This document shows positions 57,728-64,000 of a stretch of 64,000 bases of DNA, piece by piece (position 1 is the first letter of the stretch; each line of letters starts with the position of its first letter). The stretch spans positions 1-64,000 of the forward strand of contig JAXLVB010000001.1 of the NCBI GenBank assembly GCA_046329195.1, read 5' to 3'. A program made the translations under genes and the position numbers. The notes beneath the pieces were generated by a model. The model was given only the letters and a program-made list of their open reading frames with translations, did no database searches and was not told the origin of the DNA. Origin of the DNA: JAXLVB01 sp046329195 (GTDB taxonomy: Bacteria > Bacteroidota > Bacteroidia > Cytophagales > Spirosomataceae).

Positions 57728-59221
57728 CTAATTTCCCCTACTTTTCCTAATTAACTCATAGGCTTTTTCTATGTCTAAGTCTTTGGCTGCCAGTAGGTCT
57801 TTGGACGTGTACTTGACGGGTATGTCAGGAAAAACACCATGACCTATATCATCGCCGGGGGCATCAAAGGTCAGGTGGAAAAGCGGAAAACGCACACGGG
57901 CCTTGGTTTCGGGCAAGGTGAGATTAGCCATAAAGTTGGCATTGCAACTTTTGCGTCCGCCACCTGTTTCTCGGCCAATCACCGTTACCCGTTGCTGCCC
58001 TTGCGTGACCGAAGAAAAAATAGAAGCCGCCGAAAACGTAGCACCATTGACCAACACATACACCTTGCCGTCAAAATGATATTTTTTTCGAGGCTGAAAC
58101 ACCTTGCCCGACCAGCGATGCTCCATGCCTCCGTTGGGGAGCGGATGTGCAAAAAACGTGCGTATCATCAAGCGAGACATCTTTTGATCCAGGTACTTGT
58201 TGAACGATGGCTTCCGAAACCGTGCCGTGGCACTGGCGTAGTACTTGTAGGGCTGTTTGAGCAGATACGACATCAAGTCGGCGGAGGCCGCTGATAGCCC
58301 ACCGCCATTGGCTCGTAGGTCAATAATCAGATTTTGAACCTGAGGATGTTGGGCCAATTGCTCAAAGGTTTTTCGATAAAACCGCTTGCCTGTGTTATCG
58401 CTAAACGTATTGATGTCTAACACCGCCGTGGTAGAGTCTTTGTCCGAAAACTTAAACGTACGGCGACGCTCGGCTTTGCTGAGTTTTTTTGGTGGCTGAG
58501 AGGTTGGCGCAGCAGGTTTCGGAGGGGTAGGAGCTGGGGACGCTGGAGGTCGAGGCGCTGCTTTGGCTACTTTTTGTGCCTTTTTGGGGCCAATCCAGCG
58601 ACTTCGCACCTGCCCCAACGAGTCTCGGATGGTTACCCACACCGAGTCCCGGTCGCCGTAGAGATAGCGATACAAGACCGGAAAACTCCCCGCAATGATG
58701 TTGTCTTTGTACGAAATGTTATAGCCGTCAGAGGTATGCATGTCTCGCATTCGCCCTACCAAGTATCTGACAGTCAGGCTATCCACCGCCAATAACTCAT
58801 TGCCTTTCCGAATGGTAGAATCATTGCTGAGGTTTTGGTTAATCCATGCTCGTCCTTCGCCCACAATGGTTTGTAGCGGCATGGTCTTGATTTTGTGCTT
58901 CTTGTGATAACGAGCAGCTGCCTTAGGCGCCATTACGTCGGTGTGCCCGCAGCGCACGTACGATACCAATGGGTTGATAATCACCCGAAATTCTCGCTCG
59001 GTCATGTCATGGTCTAGTTGCTGATAGGTACGCTCAAACCAATAGTTCATGCTGTCTTTGGAAGTGTAGAGATACATACCCGGATGTCCGCTTTCGAGGG
59101 CCTGCCGAAGAATTCCAAAATCCTTGCGAAGTTGTTGTGAAGTATAAATTTTATCAGGATGATAACTGCCCGCACACGCACTCACCAGCAACAGTAGCAG
59201 CCATAAAACAGTGTTTTTCAT
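57728..59221 (-). CDS. S41-family (C-terminal-processing-like) protease lipoprotein
   Basis: 497 residues. Start at ATG 59221 gives the lipoprotein signal MKNTVLWLLLLLVSACAGS (Cys 16). An N-terminal helical part is followed by a PDZ-like core (EGRAWINQNLSNDSTIRKGNELLAVDS near 135), a Pro/Ala/Lys-rich insert of about 30 residues (APRPPASPAPTPPK near 228), and the S41 catalytic domain: LIIDLRANGGGLSAAS near 320 and VLVNGATFSAASIFSSV near 395 with the nucleophile Ser. A Lys partner is not obvious. The proline-rich insert between PDZ and protease parts is unusual. Confidence 0.85.
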   Translation of the reverse strand: MKNTVLWLLLLLVSACAGSYHPDKIYTSQQLRKDFGILRQALESGHPGMYLYTSKDSMNYWFERTYQQLDHDMTEREFRVIINPLVSYVRCGHTDVMAPKAAARYHKKHKIKTMPLQTIVGEGRAWINQNLSNDSTIRKGNELLAVDSLTVRYLVGRMRDMHTSDGYNISYKDNIIAGSFPVLYRYLYGDRDSVWVTIRDSLGQVRSRWIGPKKAQKVAKAAPRPPASPAPTPPKPAAPTSQPPKKLSKAERRRTFKFSDKDSTTAVLDINTFSDNTGKRFYRKTFEQLAQHPQVQNLIIDLRANGGGLSAASADLMSYLLKQPYKYYASATARFRKPSFNKYLDQKMSRLMIRTFFAHPLPNGGMEHRWSGKVFQPRKKYHFDGKVYVLVNGATFSAASIFSSVTQGQQRVTVIGRETGGGRKSCNANFMANLTLPETKARVRFPLFHLTFDAPGDDIGHGVFPDIPVKYTSKDLLAAKDLDIEKAYELIRKSRGN

Positions 59222-59837
59222 AGGTAACGATAACATGAGCTTGGGGTGTTTTTTACTCATCAAAACGAGTACACTAACACAACGTGGGATAAATCAACCA
59301 ACAATAAAAGAAGTTTTTGCCAACACACCATGCACAAGAGCTAACTTCTTTTGCCTCCGCCCGCTTTGGTTAGGCACAGGACTTGGGCAAAGAATGAATT
59401 TTCTAAGAAAACCAACTCCTTGATTGCATAATTCAAAGAAAAAACAATACTTAACCTTGCGTTTTAAAAAATAGTTATTAAGTTTGGGGGCATCGAAAAA
59501 TTGGCAATTCACTTTACAGTCATTTTTTGAGTACCCCTTAAAGCCAAACTTTGGTAAAGTGGTGTCTAGGGCTCTAGATTAGATACTGTGCAAAGCAGCC
59601 CTGTTTGTTTCTTTTGAAGTTGAGTAATTGTTTTCATAGGTAGTTTGTGAAAGTCTTGGTTGGCGATTGCTCCAAGACTTTTTTTATTTTTGTTCGTCTG
59701 AATACTGTGTACTATAACAGTAGGTATTTACACAAAAAAAGTTGATACACTAGACTATTGAAGTTAGATACTTATTGTATTGTGAGTCAACACGTTGCAT
59801 ACAACTGGCAACCCATCACTAATCACCACTTGCTCAC
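59222..59837. other. Gene-free region with an orphan terminator; possible small RNA
   Basis: No convincing coding frame in 615 bases. A strong terminator (59650-59682 plus T-run) has no gene before it. About 100 bases ahead, TTG (59527-59529) and a -7-like AAACTTTG (59547-59554) could start a transcript of about 130 bases ending at that hairpin. I cannot assign it to a known RNA family. Confidence 0.35.
59650..59685 (+). terminator. Orphan rho-independent terminator
   Basis: AAAGTCTTGG / CCAAGACTTT stem with a 12-base loop and seven T's. It is followed 150 bases later by the M48 protease gene, so it ends something else. Confidence 0.75.
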
Positions 59838-60614
59838 ATGAACCGTTCTCGCTTAATCATTGCCTTAGTTATGGCGGCTATCGCCTTGTTTACCTATTAC
59901 TCCAACACACAGGTAAACCCCGTAACGGGCGAAAAACAGCACATTGCCATTACGCCTGAGCAAGAAATTGCGCTGGGGCTTCAGTCGGCACCCCAAATGG
60001 CCAACGAGTTTGGTGGCCTATATCCTGACCAAAAAGTACAGCAGTATGTAAAGCAAGTAGGGCAAAAATTGGTAGCCTCTACCGAAGCCCATAACTCGTC
60101 TTATCAGTTTGATTTTCACGTGCTGGCCGACCCCGAAACCATTAATGCCTTTGCCCTACCCGGTGGGCAAATTTTCATTACGGTGGGCTTACTCAAGCGC
60201 TTACAAACCGAAGACCAACTGGCAGGTGTATTGGGGCATGAAATCGGCCACGTGGTTGCTCGTCATTCGGCTCAGCAAATGGCCAAAGAACAGCTCACCA
60301 ACGGCTTGGTCAATGCCGCCGTGGTGGCTTCGCAAGACCCCAACAACCCCAGCAATAGCGGAGCCATCGCTCAATATGTAGCCAAAGTAGTAAGTCTTAA
60401 ATATGGCCGAGAAGACGAACTCGAAGCCGACCGTTTTGGTATTAAATACATGCCTCAAGCGGGGTATCAGCCCACTGCCATGATTGATGTGCTGGAAATC
60501 CTACAGCAAGCCATGCAAGGCGAGCGTCCACCCGAAATGATGAGTACGCATCCTTATCCTGAGAATCGCATTGCTCAAATTCAAGAAATTTTAGCACAAC
60601 AAGCAAAAAAATAA
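59838..60614 (+). CDS. M48-family zinc metallopeptidase
   Basis: 258 residues. N-terminal membrane anchor (SRLIIALVMAAIALFTYY), then the M48 (BepA/LoiP-like) domain: QVNPVTGEKQHIAITPEQEIALGLQ, GGQIFITVGLLKRLQTEDQLAGVLGHEIGHVVARHS with zinc ligands His134 and His138, and third ligand Glu near 196 in REDELEADRFG. The HPYPENRIAQI end is typical. Works in the periplasm on misfolded or outer-membrane proteins. Full-length, all ligands present. No TPR tail, unlike BepA. The corA gene follows 79 bases later in the same direction. Confidence 0.94.
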   Translation: MNRSRLIIALVMAAIALFTYYSNTQVNPVTGEKQHIAITPEQEIALGLQSAPQMANEFGGLYPDQKVQQYVKQVGQKLVASTEAHNSSYQFDFHVLADPETINAFALPGGQIFITVGLLKRLQTEDQLAGVLGHEIGHVVARHSAQQMAKEQLTNGLVNAAVVASQDPNNPSNSGAIAQYVAKVVSLKYGREDELEADRFGIKYMPQAGYQPTAMIDVLEILQQAMQGERPPEMMSTHPYPENRIAQIQEILAQQAKK

Positions 60615-60693
60615 ACTTGGGATAGCTTTTTGTTGGTTTTGTGCATTACCTTACCTTGGCATAGGCCCTACTACCTTTCTAAAGAATACGCTT

Positions 60694-61638
60694 ATGGTTC
60701 GAATCTATTACAAAGACGGAAAGCAGGTCAAGAAAGAAACCGACGTCAAAGAGATTGGTCGGCTCAAAAACGTGTTATGGGTGGACTTGCAGTCGGCCAG
60801 CCATGAAGAAGAAGAATGGATTGAAACCAAATGCGACCTTAGTTTTCAGACACCCCAAGAAATCGTAGAGATTGAGAGTTCGGCACGGTATTTTGAGCAA
60901 GACAATACCATTGTGGCCAACTCGAACTTTGCCAAGATAGATGCCCACGGTTTTCATAGTTATCCTGTATCATTCACGCTCAAGTCTGGAACGCTATTTA
61001 CCTACCGTCACGGCGACTCTAAGACCTTTGCCGACACGGTTAAGAAAATGAAGGTGTACGAAGAACCCTTCGACACAGGCGCCGACATTATGCTACTGTT
61101 GCTCGAAACCCGTATCGAAGCAGATGCTGACCTACTCGAAGGCATTAGCCGAGACATCACGGCTATCAGTAAGCATCTCAGCAACGACCAAAAACCTCGG
61201 CAGGAGTCGCTCTTGCGCATCAATGCCCTACAAGAATATACCATGCTTCTGCGTGAGAGTATCATTGACAAGCAGCGGGTGTTGTCGGGCATTCAACGTA
61301 GCCGCTTCTTCCCCGACGACCAAAAAGAACACCTCCGTATTATTCTGAAAGACATCGCTTCGCTGGTAGAATATACCACTTTTAACTTTGAACGGCTTGA
61401 GTATCTTCAAAATACATTTATGGGTTTGGTGAATTTGGAACAAAACCAGGTCATCAAAATCTTTACGGTAGTGACAATCATTTTTATGCCCCCTACCTTG
61501 ATTGCAGGGATTTTTGGCATGAATTATACGGTTATTCCAACCTCTGCCCATCCGTATGGATTTTGGATTGCCTTGTTTATGATGCTTTTATCTTCGTTGG
61601 GTGTGTTGTGGTTCTTCCGCAGGAGGCATTGGATTTAA
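60694..61638 (+). CDS. corA: CorA-family magnesium/divalent-cation channel
   Basis: 314 residues: a cytoplasmic alpha/beta domain, a long coiled-coil funnel helix (about 130-250) and two C-terminal membrane helices. The signature Gly-Met-Asn is at 275-277 (AGIFGMNYTVIP), right after the pore helix, and the protein ends in a basic RRRHWI. This length and layout are normal for CorA pentamers that carry Mg2+ (or Co2+/Ni2+) inward. Stop codon abuts the minisatellite. Confidence 0.94.
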   Translation: MVRIYYKDGKQVKKETDVKEIGRLKNVLWVDLQSASHEEEEWIETKCDLSFQTPQEIVEIESSARYFEQDNTIVANSNFAKIDAHGFHSYPVSFTLKSGTLFTYRHGDSKTFADTVKKMKVYEEPFDTGADIMLLLLETRIEADADLLEGISRDITAISKHLSNDQKPRQESLLRINALQEYTMLLRESIIDKQRVLSGIQRSRFFPDDQKEHLRIILKDIASLVEYTTFNFERLEYLQNTFMGLVNLEQNQVIKIFTVVTIIFMPPTLIAGIFGMNYTVIPTSAHPYGFWIALFMMLLSSLGVLWFFRRRHWI

Positions 61639-61639
61639 T

Positions 61640-61935
61640 ACGTCGAGAAAGTCAAGAATAGTCAGGAAGTCGAGAGAGTCGGGAAGTCAAGAAAGTCGGG
61701 AAGTCAAGAATAGTCGGGGAGTCGAGAGAGTCAAGAAAGTCGGGAAGTCGAGAGAGTCAAGATTAGTCGGGAAGTCGAGAGAGTCAAGATTAGTCGGGAA
61801 GTCGAGAGAGTCAAGATTAGTCGGGAAGTCGAGAGAGTCAAGATTAGTCGGGAAGTCGAGAGAGTCAAGATTAGTCAGGAAGTCGAGAGAGTCAAGATTA
61901 GTCGGGAAGTCAAGAAAATTGGGAAATCAGGAAGT
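61640..61935 (+). repeat. 27-bp minisatellite
   Basis: At least five near-perfect tandem copies of a 27-bp unit built from GTCGAGAGA, GTCAAGATTA and GTCGGGAA, flanked by more degenerate copies. The unit is itself made of 8-10-base GTC(A/G)(A/G)GA words. Because 27 is a multiple of three one frame stays open over the array, but it is not a credible gene. Confidence 0.9.
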
Positions 61936-62047
61936 CGAGGATGGTCTGGGGCAACGTTATTATGATTTTTGGAGGGAAATAAACGAGAAAAATACACTAA
62001 TTAACGACTTATTTATCAGTCACTTAAATTGTTTTAATAAATTATGT

Positions 62048-62171
62048 CTGATTGCTGGACAAAATATAAATTGGCTCCGATTGGGCGTATGCCATACGCC
62101 CCTACGACCTAGTTCTAGTACCCTCGCTTGAGCCTTCCGTATTGGTAGCCTTCGTTTTGTCCAGCAATCAG
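62048..62171 (+). mobile_element. MITE-like element, copy 2 (124 bp, inverted relative to copy 1)
   Basis: Same 17-bp ends as copy 1 (62048-62064 and 62155-62171) and same internal palindrome GGGCGTATGCCATACGCCC. Compared with the reverse complement of 7607-7694 it has one substitution and a 36-bp insertion after GACCTAG. Its flanks (AAATTATGT and ACAATTAAC) do not form a target duplication. Confidence 0.85.
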
Positions 62172-62174
62172 ACA

Positions 62175-62196
62175 ATTAACGCTTTTGTACTTATTA
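62175..62196 (+). repeat. 22-bp exact repeat, copy 2
   Basis: Identical over 22 bases to 25110-25131; begins 3 bases after the MITE end. The remainder of 62197-62249 is featureless. Confidence 0.6.
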
Positions 62197-62249
62197 TTTT
62201 ACAAATAGGTCGTTCATGTTGTTGAAATCTTTCTAAAAGCAGGCCAGCC

Positions 62250-63389
62250 TTATGTGCCTAAAATTTGCTCATACAACCGAAAGAGCTTGGCTTCTTCACT
62301 TTGCCAGTTGTAATACTTCTTCACAGCTTCACGGCCTCGTTGACCCATCGCTTGTGCCTGCTCAGGATGCTCCATTATCCATCGAAATGCCTGTGCCAGG
62401 GCCACTGCATTGGTAGGATCAATGCAAAAACCCGCTTGGTTTCCTTGCACAATAGGCCGATACAGCGGAAAGTCCGATGTGATGACGGGCATGCCCAGCG
62501 CCATGTATTCAAAAATTTTGGTAGGGTACGATTCTGGAAAATCGCCTACCGACTTGAGCAAGGCCACTCCTACCGCTGCTTCTGTAGCAAAACGTAAGCC
62601 CAAGCGAGCATCCATTTTTCCATGAAACACCAAATTTTCTTTGGTTTCTTCGTAGTTTTCTATCTGATATAAATCTTGCTTCGAACGGATGTCAAACTCA
62701 AAACCCCCAACCAAATGCACCTGTAGGTCAGGGTATTCAGGCCGAAGCAGTGCCACGGCCTTTATCAAGGTATCTATGCCCCGAGCCATACTGAGTTGGC
62801 CAATATAAAAAATCGTTCGCTGAGGGGTTTTGCCGATTCGAGCCTGATAAAAAGGCTCAAAAAACTCTAAATTAGGGTAATTCAAGATGACTTCATGTGG
62901 CTTGGCGAGGTCATGGTAGGTAGCTAAATACGATTTTTCTGCAAAAATCAAGTAGAAATAGCGCCGTGCTAAGCGGTCGAAAATCGAAAAGAAAAAACGA
63001 AAAATAGCAGCATTATTCATCGTTTTGGCCGACCATTGCTTATAAATATTATCGTGAATATCATATATAATTTTTATTCCAAAAATCCTTAGTATTAGAG
63101 CTACAGGTATTAACTCTGCATCATGAAAATGAACGATTTTAGGATAAATTCTAAGGCATTTGAGTATAATTATTGGATGAACTTTTAATATTCGATCCGT
63201 CAATCTTTTAAAAAAAGGCACTTCTAACAAATCTATATTTGAGTATTTTGTTTTACTTGGATTAGGAATTAATAATTGAGTGCAGTATTTCTTTGATAAA
63301 CTAAAGGTTTCTCGATGTACAATTCTGGAATCAAAAGCATAATGTACTACACTTAGTTGAATAATCTTATTATTTTTATATAAGCACAT
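62250..63389 (-). CDS. Glycosyltransferase family 4-like (GT-B)
   Basis: 379 residues. N-terminal acceptor domain (DSRIVHRETFSLSKKY, VHFHDAELIPVALILRIFGIKIIYDIHDN: the 'D-x-H-D' start) and C-terminal donor domain with FYIGQLSMARGIDTLIKAVALLRPEYPDLQVHLVGG and the E-x7-E-like KIFEYMALGMPVITSDFPLYRPIVQGNQAGFCIDPTN. Retaining transferase for surface polysaccharide. Bases 63050-63389 (N-terminal third) are far more AT-rich than 62250-63050, so the gene may be a mosaic. 9 bases from the next GT gene. Confidence 0.9.
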   Translation of the reverse strand: MCLYKNNKIIQLSVVHYAFDSRIVHRETFSLSKKYCTQLLIPNPSKTKYSNIDLLEVPFFKRLTDRILKVHPIIILKCLRIYPKIVHFHDAELIPVALILRIFGIKIIYDIHDNIYKQWSAKTMNNAAIFRFFFSIFDRLARRYFYLIFAEKSYLATYHDLAKPHEVILNYPNLEFFEPFYQARIGKTPQRTIFYIGQLSMARGIDTLIKAVALLRPEYPDLQVHLVGGFEFDIRSKQDLYQIENYEETKENLVFHGKMDARLGLRFATEAAVGVALLKSVGDFPESYPTKIFEYMALGMPVITSDFPLYRPIVQGNQAGFCIDPTNAVALAQAFRWIMEHPEQAQAMGQRGREAVKKYYNWQSEEAKLFRLYEQILGT

Positions 63390-63398
63390 ATATAGGTA

Positions 63399-64000
63399 TT
63401 ATTGAAGGTTTTTGATTATTCCACTACAACTATAGTACAAGAAGAAGTAGATTTTTTGGAAAATATTCCATTTAAAATAATCCTTATACAAAACATCCCA
63501 CATATGAAATGCCATTTTCAATTTATTAAATGATTTACTTTTAGAATGAATACGATAAAAACCTAAACAAATGTCGAGTCCATACGCAAATCTTGTATGC
63601 TTTTGCAATATATCTAACCACAAAACATAATCTTCTTGGTAAAAATACTTTTCATTGAAATATATAGGGTTTATATTTTTTACATTCAGCATTACTGTTG
63701 AGCATCCAATGGGGTCTGAATATTTTAAATCATTATAATCCACTCTTTTCCGTGCTTTTATAGGATTTTTAATAACATTTCCCTCTGAATCAACTTTTTG
63801 ATATGTTGTAAATGAAAAATCATATTCATTACTTTCCATGAAATTATGTTGAAGTGTAAGTTTATTAACATCCCAAAAATCATCAGAATCTAAAAATGCT
63901 AAAAAGCTACCTGATGACACAGAAATTCCTAGATTTCTTGCACCAGAAGTATATAATTTATGTGTTGAAGTTATAAGCTTAATTCTGTTGTCTTGCAAGA
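63399..64000 (-). CDS. Glycosyltransferase family 2, 5' end beyond the window
   Basis: About 200 C-terminal residues visible. GARNLGISVSSGSFLAFLDSDDFWDVNKL holds the GT-A nucleotide/metal motif D-S-D-D; later NEKYFYQEDYVLWLDIL has the catalytic-base E-D. Ends in a helical, Tyr/Phe-rich tail. Very AT-rich like the 5' part of its neighbour. Inverting glycosyltransferase, probably for capsule, O-antigen-like or exopolysaccharide assembly. Continues past 64000. Confidence 0.88.
   Translation of the reverse strand, partial: LQDNRIKLITSTHKLYTSGARNLGISVSSGSFLAFLDSDDFWDVNKLTLQHNFMESNEYDFSFTTYQKVDSEGNVIKNPIKARKRVDYNDLKYSDPIGCSTVMLNVKNINPIYFNEKYFYQEDYVLWLDILQKHTRFAYGLDICLGFYRIHSKSKSFNKLKMAFHMWDVLYKDYFKWNIFQKIYFFLYYSCSGIIKNLQ

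Noticed and set aside
61640..61935. Possible CRISPR array
   Set aside because: Units are head-to-tail with no variable spacers, and no cas genes are near.
61601..62131. 176-codon open frame with 9-residue repeats (ESRLVGKSR)
   Set aside because: The frame overlaps the end of corA, is open only because the repeat unit is 27 bp, and runs into the MITE. No start signal or domain.

Overview
The window looks like chromosome from a member of Bacteroidota, most likely order Cytophagales (Spirosomaceae-like; the genus is a guess). Evidence: a type IX secretion C-terminal domain on an M4 protease, promoters of the TTG / TAnnTTTG (-33/-7) type, a BlaI - ExbD - M56/TonB - TonB cluster, 7TMR-DISM and TPR histidine kinases, and lipoproteins and secreted enzymes with short Lys-rich signal peptides. 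No rRNA operon, prophage, CRISPR array or complete IS is visible. There is one tRNA (Gln, UUG).

Layout. 1-5.4 kb: end of a VanZ-like gene, a WecG/TagA-type glycosyltransferase, a short-form phosphatidylserine decarboxylase and a large T9SS-secreted thermolysin-like protease. 5.7-8.6 kb: prfA, a small secreted plug-like protein with an 88-bp MITE in its upstream region, and an NAD(P)-binding protein. 8.6-11.9 kb: a TetR regulator with matching operators before itself and before a GH-A-like hydrolase / small protein / MFS exporter group. 12-20 kb: tRNA-Gln, a GT22-like mannosyltransferase, a GH65 enzyme, an AT-rich DUF416-like gene between 66-bp direct repeats, and a DPP4-type peptidase. 20.4-24.4 kb: BlaI, ExbD, an M56-plug-TonB fusion and TonB, with a shared operator. 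24.5-26.3 kb: a small CBM48 protein and one integron-type gene cassette carrying a HEPN-like protein. 26.4-37.4 kb: ABC exporter pair, vanadium-haloperoxidase-like lipoprotein, NagB, subtilase, a histidine kinase/response regulator pair, small secreted proteins, an esterase and a cytochrome c.

37.4-57.6 kb is the most coherent part. Two paralogous orphan TPR histidine kinases and a LuxR-type response regulator lie among operons that repeat the theme 'di-haem cytochrome c + cupin'. Three divergent promoters carry the same layout: two 16-bp TACGCA-type boxes exactly 23 bp apart, upstream of a TAnnTTTG element. I infer one local two-component regulon covering the five-gene cytochrome/cupin operon, the amidase-small proteins-cytochrome-cupin operon, a SnoaL-like secreted protein and probably the kinases and regulator. 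An AT-rich RloA/RloB (AbiL-like) anti-phage pair sits inside this region.

54-64 kb: a DUF11 + twin-LCCL secreted protein, hydrolase and S41 protease lipoproteins, an M48 protease, CorA, a 27-bp minisatellite, a second copy of the MITE (inverted relative to the first), and two glycosyltransferases whose base composition shifts abruptly, suggesting the edge of a variable polysaccharide locus.
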